Both the position numbers and the translations under genes were made by a program. The notes beneath the pieces are model-generated. The model did no database searches. It saw only the letters and a program-made list of their open reading frames with translations, and had not been told where the DNA came from. From the NCBI RefSeq assembly GCF_001619985.1, contig NW_017264200.1:310001-374000 (forward strand): a stretch of 64,000 nucleotides of DNA. Direction: 5' to 3'. Positions within the stretch are counted from its first letter, which is position 1, and every line of letters starts with the position of its first letter. Shown piece by piece: positions 10,972 to 21,166 of this stretch. The DNA is from Xylona heveae TC161 (lineage: Eukaryota; Ascomycota; Xylonomycetes; Xylonales; Xylonaceae).

Positions 10972-12391
10972 GGCAGTGAAGTATCTCGGAGATATGACGG
11001 ATAATCTGTTTCGCAGCTGGGGTATGGTGGGGAAAGAGTGGGCGAGGACACAAGCATGGGGGAGAGCAAAAAGGCTAATTGTCGGCCCAGCACCGGATTA
11101 ATATCAGAATTACACAATTATAAGTATAATACTCGGGATTTTTCGGTGCATATTGCGATAAGCTGTTTTATCCAGTGCTATGGTGTTTGTAAGCAGCAGA
11201 ATGCTAGTTAATTAGAATACCAAGTACTCACGAACCAGGGTCGGTGGCTGTTGCTTACCCTGCAGCCCCTGCCGGGGTCTTTGTGCCTTACAAGTTAGTG
11301 GACTTTCGGTTAAAGTTCCCACTGTTGAGCTAACGAGTGGGAGGTTTCTTTGGCAAGCTTCGAGGTATCTCTGTTCACGAGAGAGCGGTAAAATTCAGAA
11401 GAAGGCAAACGGAAAAACTATGGGAGAAAATAAAACGCAGTGGGTTCAGCTAAAGCCATCCCCCATAATCGGGTAGTACGTCGGTTATCAATATACAGGC
11501 TCCTCCCCTACTAGCCATTAATTACCAGCCATCCTTAGCTATTATTTATTGCTCGAAACCCATATCCTTCAGTATAGCTTATGTTTAGGCTGCCTTGTCC
11601 TTTACCAGTGCCTGCTCCACACTACCTCCGTCAACGAAGTTAACCTACTAAGATCCTTTAATCAAGCAAGAAATTCTACGAATAACTTCCTTACCTTTCT
11701 AGCAATCCAGAAACAAGCCAAGGAAATCATATGGCCGTGATGCTGATACATGACAGCATGGCTGGACCATGAGAAAAATGTGATCAGGTTGCTTGTGAAA
11801 TATTAGATCATATTGATACCTGAGAAGTATGCAAGTTTATTCAATATGATAACATCAATTATTTATAAATTTCCTCTCTAGTTTTTTTAACGTGAGTGAC
11901 AAGAAGAGCATGACATTTGGACTACTAAGATAGATACGAATAACAATCACAATCAAGGACGATTGACGGATTAGGTTGTGGAAGACGTCGTTCCGCCTTT
12001 GATAATGGGGAAGGATCTAGCGAAAGGGTCCGGCTAGACATACCCTACGCTGCTCACTATCAACTCGCTCGTCCAACTAGAATGAGCCTAAATCGTCTTG
12101 TTTGACATCAGTGGAACTATTGGAGACAACATTTCCCTACGGCTGCATTTGAACCGCACTGGACTTGTCCTTTTCTCGGTGCATTCGTGTCACCTCTCAC
12201 CGCATCTTTTTTTCCCTGCGCGGAGTAATTCGATTTGCTCGTCTGTCCTGCCCCAGCAGGAAAATCCCTGGCCAGCAAAAGTCGACTTGCAGTGGGTCGA
12301 CTTCGGCCGCCACCCCTGACAGTTCTCGTTTCGAGAAGAATAATGATCGAGGCTCTTTCGATCGTCTTCGGTCTCACCACGACGAAACCAG
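10972..12391. other. Intergenic, partly AT-rich
   Basis: 1.4 kb separating two divergently transcribed genes, so it should contain both promoters. The stretch from about 11.44 to 11.96 kb is AT-rich with short TA-rich runs and no coding signal. It could be an old decayed insertion, but no element family, terminal repeat or target duplication is recognisable. No RNA gene is seen. Confidence 0.4.
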
Positions 12392-14635
12392 ATGGCGGTC
12401 TCGCGGACACCATCGACGATTCCTGTCCCTGATATGCGGACCATGGACATGCCGCGAGAGCTACGCCTGCTTGTGGCCTCGACCGGCTCGACCGCGGTGG
12501 GCTTTGCCGAACGTCTCTTTCCTCAACTCTTGCAGCAACCACACGTGGTTGTCGAGGGGTTGGTTGACTCGGAGTTATGGAAAGATAGTACGATATTGCA
12601 TGATTACACCATCACCTCGAACACCCAATACGAGCATGTGTCGTCGCGCGAGCAGTACGTCCGCAACCTTGCATTGCAGCGAAAGGCGGCCAGCCTGAGC
12701 GAATGGGCCGATTTATTAGTTCTCGCCCCCATAGATGCAGATACACTTTCCAAAATGCTTCATGGCATGGCCGATACGCTGTTACTGGATCTCTTGCGGA
12801 ATTGGGATGTATCGAAGAAGATTCTGCTTGTGCCCGGCATGTCCGTCACCGCCTGGGAAAACCCAATGACCAAGAAGCAACTGAACAAAATTCGTCGCAA
12901 ATGGAACTGGATTCGGGTTCTGCAACCACTTTTGTACCGCTTTCGAAAGGGAGTCGACTTGGAAATGCTCGACTGGAACTGCCTGGACGACCTCGCCGAC
13001 ACGATTCGGAACCAAGTTGATCTGATGACAATTGGCCAAGAAGTGGACATGACCATGGGGAGCGTGTCGGAAAACTACCAGGGCCGTAATGCGCGGCCAA
13101 AGAGTACTTCCATCAAGCTTCCGCCCGAAATATGGACCATGGTGTTTGAGTATCATGGCGACTGGGAGCTCGCCAAAGCCCTGGGCGTTTACACGACGCT
13201 ACCAACACCTCCAGAGTGGCAACGACATGGTCATTTGGATAAAAGTCAAACGTACATGAGAGAGCTTGAATCTACTATTCTTACCGGATCGGTATCCGAC
13301 GTTGCTAACAAGCTTCGGTCATGCGAGCCGCCTGTCTACCTGTCGCGGCTATGCGTGAAGCTAATCATCAAATTTGGCCTAACAAATCTTCTATCCTACC
13401 TAGAGAGCAATCACAAGGATCTATTTTGGGCAACATTCGGACATACCCTCCTACCTACTAAAGCCAGCGCGGCATTTGGGCGTGTAGAAATTCTCGAATG
13501 GTGGCGAACGTCGCCGTCATTCCTTACGAAAGAATACACCTCTGAGGCGATTGACGGCGCCAGCAAAGCAGGCTTTGTCCACGTTCTGGACTGGTGGAGA
13601 AAGTCTGGTCTCCCACTACGCTACACTGAGGCGGCACTCGAACAAGCCAGTTCCAAGGGACACATTGACGTGCTAGAATGGTGGAAGAGCGCGTCCATGC
13701 ACGAGGGCAGCTGCTCCACTGACGTCGAGAACGTAAAGCACACTCTGACCGGATCGAACGCTGCCGGAGGGCCCAACCTTGACCGCAGTTCCAGCGGATA
13801 TCCAATTCCCACTTCTCGCCGCGGCAGCCACCTCTTAACGCCTCCAAAACATTCTCCCTCATCATCATCATCATCATCTCCCATCCGCGATCCCCACTCT
13901 CTAGCATTCTATTCTTCCGCGCCTACAATCAAGCCCTCCATCTCGTCTTCTCCATCTGCTTCTTCCTGCCCACCCTCGACCGCCTCCGCTTTCTCCTTCC
14001 CGCCGATCCCGCCCGCCATCCAAACCAAATACCACACTCGAATTTCTACCGCCACCTCCTCTTCCCACAACAACAACCCTCTCTCTTCCGACCGACCCAA
14101 CTCTACCCCTCCTTGCTTCCCAACCGTCTCCTTCTCTCCCTCCCACACCGACCCCCACCACACTGATACCTTCTCCGCCCCCTCCTCCTCCTCTTCTTCT
14201 TCCTCATCATCATCATCCCCGCTCCACCTAAAAGTCGGCCGCTCCATCTGTTTCGCCGCACAAGCTGGCCAAACCAGCGCCGTCAAATGGTGGGACGAGT
14301 CGGGTATCCCCTACTCGCACGAAGAAACCGTCGCCAAGATCGCCTCCACGCACGGCCACGTCGCCGTCCTGGTCCTCTGGAAATCCCTCAAAGCCGAGAA
14401 AATGATCTACGATAACCAAGTCCTCGTCGGCCCTACCAAAAACGGCCATGCCAACGTCCTCGAGTGGTGGAAACGCTCGGGCTTCAGAGTCGAGTACAAG
14501 ACGTGCGATATCGAGGAGGCCCTCGAAGATTCCCTCGGTGGCAAAGGCGAAGAAGAGGTCCGCGTCTGGTGGGCCCGCAATGGACTCAATTTGGGCGTCG
14601 GCACGAGCGAGTGGATGAAGGTCAAGGTTTTGTGA
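12392..14635 (+). CDS. Degenerate HFCD (HAL3/CoaC-like) flavoprotein domain fused to F-box-like and WW-containing repeats
   Basis: Single-exon 747-aa protein. Residues about 24-190 have the homo-oligomeric flavin-containing Cys decarboxylase fold: LRLLVASTGSTAVGF (Rossmann-like start), WADLLVLAPIDADT (105-118) and VPGMSVTAWENPM. In the phosphopantothenoylcysteine decarboxylase/HAL3 family the matching motifs are HxELxxWAD, ANT and PxMNxxMW. Here the catalytic His position is Ala99, the Asn of ANT is Asp, and the Asn of the clamp motif is Ser151. Decarboxylase activity is therefore unlikely. Residues about 243-260 (KLPPEIWTMVFEYHGDW) look like an F-box. Ankyrin-like units with VEILEWW, VHVLDWW, IDVLEWW, AVKWW and ANVLEWW follow, interrupted by about 165 residues rich in Ser/Pro. 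Function unknown; inferred scaffold or flavin/ligand sensor. Confidence 0.85.
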   Translation: MAVSRTPSTIPVPDMRTMDMPRELRLLVASTGSTAVGFAERLFPQLLQQPHVVVEGLVDSELWKDSTILHDYTITSNTQYEHVSSREQYVRNLALQRKAASLSEWADLLVLAPIDADTLSKMLHGMADTLLLDLLRNWDVSKKILLVPGMSVTAWENPMTKKQLNKIRRKWNWIRVLQPLLYRFRKGVDLEMLDWNCLDDLADTIRNQVDLMTIGQEVDMTMGSVSENYQGRNARPKSTSIKLPPEIWTMVFEYHGDWELAKALGVYTTLPTPPEWQRHGHLDKSQTYMRELESTILTGSVSDVANKLRSCEPPVYLSRLCVKLIIKFGLTNLLSYLESNHKDLFWATFGHTLLPTKASAAFGRVEILEWWRTSPSFLTKEYTSEAIDGASKAGFVHVLDWWRKSGLPLRYTEAALEQASSKGHIDVLEWWKSASMHEGSCSTDVENVKHTLTGSNAAGGPNLDRSSSGYPIPTSRRGSHLLTPPKHSPSSSSSSSPIRDPHSLAFYSSAPTIKPSISSSPSASSCPPSTASAFSFPPIPPAIQTKYHTRISTATSSSHNNNPLSSDRPNSTPPCFPTVSFSPSHTDPHHTDTFSAPSSSSSSSSSSSSPLHLKVGRSICFAAQAGQTSAVKWWDESGIPYSHEETVAKIASTHGHVAVLVLWKSLKAEKMIYDNQVLVGPTKNGHANVLEWWKRSGFRVEYKTCDIEEALEDSLGGKGEEEVRVWWARNGLNLGVGTSEWMKVKVL

Positions 14636-15750
14636 TTTTCTCACATTCTGTTTTTTCCCCCCCTCTTTCATTCTTTAATTTACTTTTCTGACTTGTTTTC
14701 TTTTCTTTCTTTTCTTTCTTTCTTTTTTTTCTTTCTTTTTTTTCTATTTTTCTTTTCATATTTTTTTTTGGATCATTTACTTTTCTTTCATTCTTCCTTC
14801 TTTTTTGTGTCAATTTCTTTAATCGGAGTCTCGAAATCCCTGTTGAGTTGTCGGAGGATAAAAGTTCCCCTGTAGCGAAGGCGCATCGGATGTAGCGCGT
14901 ATTCCTCACGATTTCTTACTATCTAGGTACTTGCATTATTATCATTTTACTCGCAGCATAGCATAGCATGGCATGGCAATGGTTGGACATGGACACGGGA
15001 CACGGGCAGGTGCGATATCGGGGAGTTACCGGGACCAGTGTCGCACCTTTTTATTTCAATTGTAAGCGGAGTTACCTGGAAAAGAAAAACACAAATCAAA
15101 AACGGAGCGACAGCCCCATGGTATGATAGGCGCAGTGTATATTTATATTTTCTTTCTTTTTTTTTTGTCGATTGAGAAAAGTGAAAAGTATATAATTTAA
15201 CAAAAAGAAAATGCTTTCCAGTGTTGAATATTTCAGTCTTTTCCGCTTGAGTGAAATTATCGGTAAAGGCTGGGTTGTTGTCAGTCACGGTGTGTCAATA
15301 TGTGTCAATATGTATCGACTGTCAATGATTAATTTATGGCACGTGGGTAGTATTTGGGTTGTTGAAGCTTAGTGTGAGGGTAAGATTTTGTTTGTCATTG
15401 GGAGTAATAGTAGTGGCATATATTTGCGATAGCAGTAATTTTTGAGAGCTCAGGTCTTCAATGAAGCAAAAAAGAAATCAACTAGATTTGCCGTGCCAAA
15501 AAAATAAGAAGCCACTAGAGAGGAACAAAAAGGAAAAAGAGAAGTAAGCTGCAAAAATTGAAGAGAAAGGAGACCGAGATGTGGCGCCATTTCAAAGCAC
15601 GGGAGTCCCAAAAGATCAAGCAGAGATAAGTTAAGCAAAAAAGAGAATATCAGAAGAAAGCCAAGATTGCCAGTCGAGGGGTATGCTAACAAGAAGGCAG
15701 CAAGTGAGGAAATGTCGCAATTTCAAAGACCCCGGATATCAAAAAATATT
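14636..15750. other. Intergenic with pyrimidine-rich tract
   Basis: Between convergent 3' ends. The tract at about 14650-14820 is almost pure C/T, built of (TTTC)n-like units with long T runs; part is probably 3' UTR of the flavoprotein-fusion gene. The rest (to 15750) is AT-rich with short A runs. No gene is supported. Confidence 0.5.
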
Positions 15751-18006
15751 TTAAGTAGCTGTTTCACCTCCTTCGTTCGGTGACTTTGGCTTTTCTTCGG
15801 AACGGACAGAGTCGATTTTTGGACGATTATAAAAGAGGATATAGATGATGATGATAATGGCTGTAGCCACTATCACCACGCCCAGAATATAAAGCAAGAA
15901 AACTAGCCGAGGGCCGTGGGCAAGATGACTGTCCTGTATTCCTTCGAGGCTGGTAGTGTTAAGTTGAGATTGCGCCGGCTGTCCAAGCTTCACTAAGGGG
16001 TGATATAACGCTTTGCCGGCAGAAAAAGCGCCTGAGGAATGAGTCAGCCGCTTCATGAGCGCAAAGAAAGAGCCAGATATTGGAAAAATATATTGATCTT
16101 CTGGGACTCACCAACAGTGATGGCTATTGCTCCAGCAGTTCTCCGGCTGAAAAGAGCAAAGCCTATTGTGACCATCATCAACCAGCTCCATCGGCCTCCA
16201 GTGCCAGATAGTCCCGAGAAAAGCCCCAGTTCGCTGACACGGGCCGATGTCTCTTCGACAGTAGATTGCAGGCTCTTTGCGGCGGCATTCACTTGGGAGA
16301 GAAGGGATTGCGCGAGTAGGATGTCTGAACGAAGGGACTCGCCAAGCTGGTTTTGGGTCTCCGCTTGTTGACTCTGTGCAGCGTGAAAAGAGATTGCTTT
16401 GGCTTCAAGCTGCTCAAATGCCTTGTTTAACGTTTCAATGCGCTGTTCAGAGCGCAGTATTAGAGAAGTATGATGGATCAAGGAGACTGGGGATAGCGTG
16501 CGCCACGTACCCCGTCCAAAGAATTTTGCCGTTCATGCATTACGGATACCAAATCATTGGAGACTTTCTGATACAATGTATTTGTCAATCCCAACCTCGG
16601 AAAGTTTTGGAAACTAATGAGTGGATGCTCGTACCAAATGAGATTGTATATCTCCAATGACGCTCAAGAGTCCCTGCATTTCAGCGTCTTTGATCACTAC
16701 TAGTGTTTCTTGGAGACCCGATATCAACTCGTGGCTTGTAGTCAGATCCTCAGATTGACTCTTTGCAAACTCGGAACTGTGAGATTTTGCATCTTCAAAA
16801 ACCTGAGCAAAATTTCCACGCAGCTGCTGGATATCCTTGACAGAAGCCTGAATATTCTATCGATGATTAGTAACGCTGGGCAAATTCGGAGGAAAGTCCC
16901 TACACTTTTCATGTGCTGGAGCTCTTGGGTAACCGCCTCTCCAGCGGATGTGGCCTGCTTCCTAAATACCAAGATGATGTCTCCCATATCATTGACTAAT
17001 TGTTTAAAGAAGCTCTGGCTCCACAGCTTGGTTGCTTCCATATCCTGAACAATTGACTTTTGGAATGCCTTGACAATCTCTGCGAATGCTTTCTGATCAT
17101 GAATCTCAGCTTTGGAGACTTTGAGAGTTTTCGAGAGCGCGCCGTTGATTTCAGAAGCCACTCCTGCCATAGTCCGGTGAATTTCCAGCAGCTCATCTTG
17201 ATTTATATTTGAAGTCAGCGGGGAGTTCTAGAGTATCCAATGCTCTGAGTGCGGCTGATAGCCCACCTTTCTCGACCTCAGCCCGTGCTGCCTGACACAT
17301 GATGACTGCATTCTGTCTGCTATTGCTGTAGCTCATCCACCATTGTGGTCGTGATTCCAGGCTCTTTAAACACTGGCTTAGGCCATTCTCGACGGCGCTG
17401 TCAAATTCTTCTTCGCCGGTATCGCCTTTCCTCTGCTTCGTCAATGAGTGCATCAATCTTCTCAAATGTGGCTTTTGCTTCTCGCCCTTTTGAGGGACCA
17501 AGGGCGAGCACTGAGTCGGTACTGGGGCACCAGCTCCTTGGAGCTCACATATAGCAAGCCGAGCGGCATAGATCTCTTTGATGTTCTCCAAAGTGATCGG
17601 AGTGGGGTTAGCTTTTGCTAAAGTTCCAGGACCCTTCACTGATCCGTCAAATTCCCTACAAGAAACCAAAAGGTGTGCGGTTGCGAGCTTATAGCAGGAT
17701 GTTGATTCCTGAATGGAAGCAATCAGCTTCAAAGCTTCGGAGAAGATCTCCGTCTCGCTCCCAGCAGGGTCTGAGATGATCATTGCCAAGTCATGCTCTC
17801 TCAGGCTTGTTGAAGATGCCTTGATAGGGTTCCTGTCTGTTTACCAGATACTGAGACATCTTTTGCAATTTGAGAAGCGGTGGATTTGACATGGACTTAC
17901 CACTTATCACTTTCAGCGCTCCTAGGCAAAAGGCCAATTGGCCACAATACCCTAAAAGGAGAAGAATCACAAGCAAAGGATATTTTGGATAGTTGAAGAT
18001 ATACAT
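15751..18006 (-). CDS. kar5: Nuclear-fusion (karyogamy) protein, Kar5/Tht1 family
   Basis: ER/nuclear-envelope membrane protein needed for nuclear fusion after mating. Seven exons: 17901-18006, 17267-17836, 16904-17196, 16635-16856, 16511-16567, 16112-16442, 15751-16031, totalling 619 aa in frame. A signal peptide covers about residues 1-28 (hydrophobic LLVILLLLGYCG). The luminal domain carries the family's Cys pattern: CYKLATAHLLVSC, then LSQCLKSLESRPQWWMSY and MCQAARAEVEK. A long helical, coiled-coil-prone part follows (DELLEIHRT through LETLNKAFEQLEAK-like segments). Near the C terminus are hydrophobic stretches in exon 6 (WSWLMMVTIGFALF) and exon 7 (LVFLLYILGVVIVATAIIII), then a short charged tail. 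Introns carry clear signals (for example GTAAGT, GTACGA, GTACGT, GTGAGT). Exon 5 is only 57 nt. The domain assignment rests on the luminal Cys/Trp pattern and topology. Confidence 0.88.
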
Positions 18007-18602
18007 TGTGTAAGGAGATGAATCCGTATGAGAGAATTATAGATTAGAATTTAAAGTATATGACATGGATATAATGTGGATTGGTGATGGGAAAAGACCA
18101 AGGAAGGCTGAAAGGCTAGGTGCACGATGAATGACGCATGCAAAAAAAAAAACAGGAAAAAGAGAATTCGATGTAACAGAATACGCGTCTTGACTGAGAT
18201 TTGGTGGCATATGCATGGGATTTAGAAATCCGTGGGCCACACACTTTGAGACAAGTGAGAGCTCCGTTAGTTACAAGGAAGTCAGATATGATAGGGAAGC
18301 AATTCAACTTCAGTACGCAGTCAAGGAATTCAGCATACATGATGCTAATTTAAAAGCATACGGAGTATGCGGAATTCAATACAAAACATACTTGGAATTG
18401 ATGCCCGTGGCGGAGTGTACGCGACATCAAAAATCACAGCAATTGCAGTTCTCAGCTTTGGGCCGAATTCCCAGCTGGAAAACTGTTGCTCACGTGACCA
18501 CGTGGCCCGTGCACCAATTGTCGCCGGTGTTGCAGATTCGACGAACATCACGAAATAATCAAGGGAGCTGGGGCATCAATTGATACCTTCACCTCGCCCA
18601 AA
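18007..18602. promoter_or_regulatory. Bidirectional promoter between kar5 and mrpl6
   Basis: 596 bp between two genes transcribed away from each other. It contains TACGGAGTA at 18359-18367 inside a near-palindrome (GCATACGGAGTATGC) and a CACGTGACCACGTGG segment near 18491-18505, two overlapping E-box-like CACGTG sites. No coding signal. Confidence 0.5.
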
Positions 18603-19489
18603 ATGTTTGCGATATCAAGGCGGAGCTGCCTCCGTGAGGTGCTATCTGCATCGACTGTCTCTGTTTCTCCGCCGCCTTTTCTCCTACCTGCTTTTCAAAG
18701 CGCCCCCAGCAGCCGGTCGTTTACCTCGTCCTCACCATGCATGTCGCAGGTTGGAAGGACCCCAATTTCACTGCCGCCCGGCGTTTCAGTTACAATCTTC
18801 GAGCCACCGGTCCCCAAGGCGAAGACGCGGGTTTTGCGGACGGAACCAGAAACAAAGGTAGAGATTGAGGGTCCATTGGGTATGCAGATAGTAAAATCTT
18901 CCCCAGCTTTCTAGAAGATTACTGAACGACTGCTATAGGCAAAGTGAGCATGACGCTGCCCTCGTTCATCAATCTGGAGCAGGACCTTCAGGCGAGAAAG
19001 GCTCTCATTAGAGTACAAGATTCCAGTATTCGACACCAGCGCGAGATGTGGGGTAGGTAGACTCTTCGTTTTAAGCCCTTAAAAATGGATCGCAACTTAC
19101 CCTTTGACTTAATAGGTACCACGCGCGCGTACCTTCAAAACCATATTCTCGGCGTTTCGGAAGGCCATACTGCTATTTTGCGTCTTGTCGGAGTTGGATA
19201 CCGTGCATCAGTCGAGCCTTCTGCGGTGACCGTTTCTCCCGAATACGAGGGCCAGCAATTTGTCTCTCTCAAGGTCGGATTCTCTCACCCTGTTGAGTTG
19301 GGAGTACCAAAGGGCGTGACAGCAAGCACGCCGCAGCCTACACGCATTCTGCTCGAGGGACCAGACAAGGAAATAGTCAATGAGTTCGCGGCAAATATTA
19401 GGGCGTGGAGAAGACCGGAGCCTTACAAGGGCAAGGGCATTTTCGTCAATGGAGAGACGATCAAGCTCAAGGCGAAAAAGATTAAATAG
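18603..19489 (+). CDS. mrpl6: Mitochondrial large-subunit ribosomal protein uL6m
   Basis: Structural protein of the mitochondrial large ribosomal subunit, near the sarcin-ricin loop in the bacterial counterpart L6. Exons 18603-18879, 18939-19052 and 19116-19489 give 254 aa. Intron donors are GTATGC and GTAGGT, acceptors TATAG and AATAG. The first 45 or so residues are Ser/Arg-rich without acids (MFAISRRSCLREVLS), a typical mitochondrial presequence. The body starts at RTPISLPPGVSVTI. The L6 signature appears near the end as PEPYKGKGIFVNGE followed by IKLKAKKIK. It runs toward met22, and their 3' ends are only about 127 bp apart. Confidence 0.95.
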
Positions 19490-19616
19490 ATAACGGCAGC
19501 ATTTTGGCCCAGGGTAGGTTGGGTCTTCGATTTTTGTACAATAGTCTCCTGTGTGTAATTTACTTTTATTTTTCTGCTCTGGGATTGTAGAGCGGCTAAA
19601 TTTAGATCAAACATAT

Positions 19617-20861
19617 CTATTTGGCTCCCAGTACAGCCATAACGGCGTCCAAGACCTGGCCGTGAATCGCTTTGGGCGCGGCAACAACACCCTTGTTGTC
19701 ACGCAAAGTTCGTCCTTTGCTAAAATCTAACCTTAAGCCATTTGCATCAGTCACTTGACCACCAGCCTCACGAACAACCAGATCGCCAGCAGCATGGTCC
19801 CAGATCTTCTCCTGGTAGTCCTTCTTTACAGGGAGACGCAAGTAGAGATCACCTGCTCCGCGGGCAATTGAGCCATACTTTGCCTGAGAGTCCATCCGGA
19901 CACTCGGCTTCGTGATACCGAGGCGCTGGGCGATCTGGGATTGCTCGTCATGCGAGGAGTGACCAGCCTCTACGCTCTCGCAAAAGGTAGCCTGAGTAAT
20001 GTCCGTGACAGGCTTCATAGAAATGGGATGACCAGGCTGGAGAGCGCCCCGGCTCAACGGTCGGCCCGTAGCGCCTTTGCCAGCAACGGCGCTGAAGATG
20101 ACACCCTTGCCTGCATCATCTGTTTGGTCCTTGCCGTCTTCGGCAGATAGCGACAGAGAGTCATCTACAGGCAGGTTCGGGCATCCGAGAACGCCTACCT
20201 TCACCTCACCGTCTACCATAAGGGCAAGACAAACCGCGTATTGGCCACCACGGAGGAAACCCTTGGTGCCATCGATAGGGTCAAGTGCCCAGATTCTTCC
20301 CTTCGCACCACCGGCACTGTTTCCCGCATCGATAGCACTCAGCATGTCCTCGACCGTCTGGATGGGGCCGCCAAGCTCTTTCTCGGCGGCATCATCCTCA
20401 AGGCGCGCGACCTTGACTTGGTCCCAAATCTGCGATCTCAGATCATCATTCTCTCGTAGCGTAGCAGCCTCCTCTTCTCCAACAACCTCGTCGTCAGGGA
20501 AGTTCTTCTTGATGGCCTGAACGATCAAAGCCTGTGCGCCAAAATCACCAATGGTCACCGGAGACTTGTCATCTTTGGAAGCAGTGCCTTTGGCCTTGTC
20601 GTGGAAAACCTTTTTCGTAAGAAGAGTCGCTCGTTGCACTGCAAGTTGCGCAACGTGCAGTTCCTTTGCGTATGGCGAAGCCATGCTTGCTGATGTGTTG
20701 AGGTACCTGGTGGTGAAGCGGGGCGTTAAATGCCCGAACAAAAGGGAAAGACGGAGGCTCGGAAAGATGATACCAGCCAGAATTGCAATCAACAAAATGG
20801 CAAAGCAGTACAAAGAAAATTGAAATGGAGCTCGACGAGTTTGAGAATTCACGAGCCGCAT
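19617..20861 (-). CDS. met22: 3'(2'),5'-bisphosphate nucleotidase with possible mitochondrial N-terminal form
   Basis: Mg-dependent, Li/Na-sensitive phosphatase that removes 3'-phosphoadenosine 5'-phosphate, the by-product of PAPS reduction in sulfate assimilation; homologue of yeast Met22/Hal2. It carries the inositol-monophosphatase superfamily metal motifs: VVGEEEA, DPIDGT (135-140 counted from the internal Met) and WDHAAGD (from 295). No intron. Two starts are plausible. Met at 20684 gives 355 aa, the usual cytosolic length. Met at 20861 gives 414 aa with a hydrophobic segment (FSLYCFAILLIAILAG), a basic acid-free stretch and a presequence-like end (RFTTRYLNTSAS). The upstream frame continues open to a further Met at 20981, probably 5' UTR. 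It shares a short divergent promoter with the Rsm1-like gene. Confidence 0.94.
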   Translation of the reverse strand: MRLVNSQTRRAPFQFSLYCFAILLIAILAGIIFPSLRLSLLFGHLTPRFTTRYLNTSASMASPYAKELHVAQLAVQRATLLTKKVFHDKAKGTASKDDKSPVTIGDFGAQALIVQAIKKNFPDDEVVGEEEAATLRENDDLRSQIWDQVKVARLEDDAAEKELGGPIQTVEDMLSAIDAGNSAGGAKGRIWALDPIDGTKGFLRGGQYAVCLALMVDGEVKVGVLGCPNLPVDDSLSLSAEDGKDQTDDAGKGVIFSAVAGKGATGRPLSRGALQPGHPISMKPVTDITQATFCESVEAGHSSHDEQSQIAQRLGITKPSVRMDSQAKYGSIARGAGDLYLRLPVKKDYQEKIWDHAAGDLVVREAGGQVTDANGLRLDFSKGRTLRDNKGVVAAPKAIHGQVLDAVMAVLGAK

Positions 20862-21166
20862 AAAAAGTAATGGATGAGAGTATAAACCACAAGTTTCAGC
20901 ACCCGTAGGAGGATGTTGCTCTTTAGCTGCGGTATCGGTACCGGATAATCCATTAACTCTGCAGGGGTATCGGCAAAACAATTTGCCGTCACTGACTTGA
21001 TCGTCGGGAAACTCCGAGACCCTTGCCTATTCAACCATTGGTTCATTGTGCTTCAGCTCGAGCTTGTACTCTACTACAGTACGCGCTGGGCGCGAAGACA
21101 TTACAACCCGTTGGCTCCTCAATCACCACCTTGCCTTTGCTCACAGCTTCAGCAAGGCATTGCACA
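20862..21166. promoter_or_regulatory. Divergent promoter of met22 and the Rsm1-like gene
   Basis: About 305 bp (483 bp if the shorter met22 start is used). It must hold both promoters; no distinctive site was recognised. Confidence 0.4.

Noticed and set aside
11440-11960. Remnant of a mobile element mutated by RIP in the AT-rich stretch.
   Set aside because: AT-richness is modest and no terminal repeats, target duplication or coding remnant could be identified.
20862-20981. A still longer Met22 starting at the Met at 20981.
   Set aside because: The added 40 residues lack targeting or domain character and lie where the divergent promoter and 5' UTR are expected.
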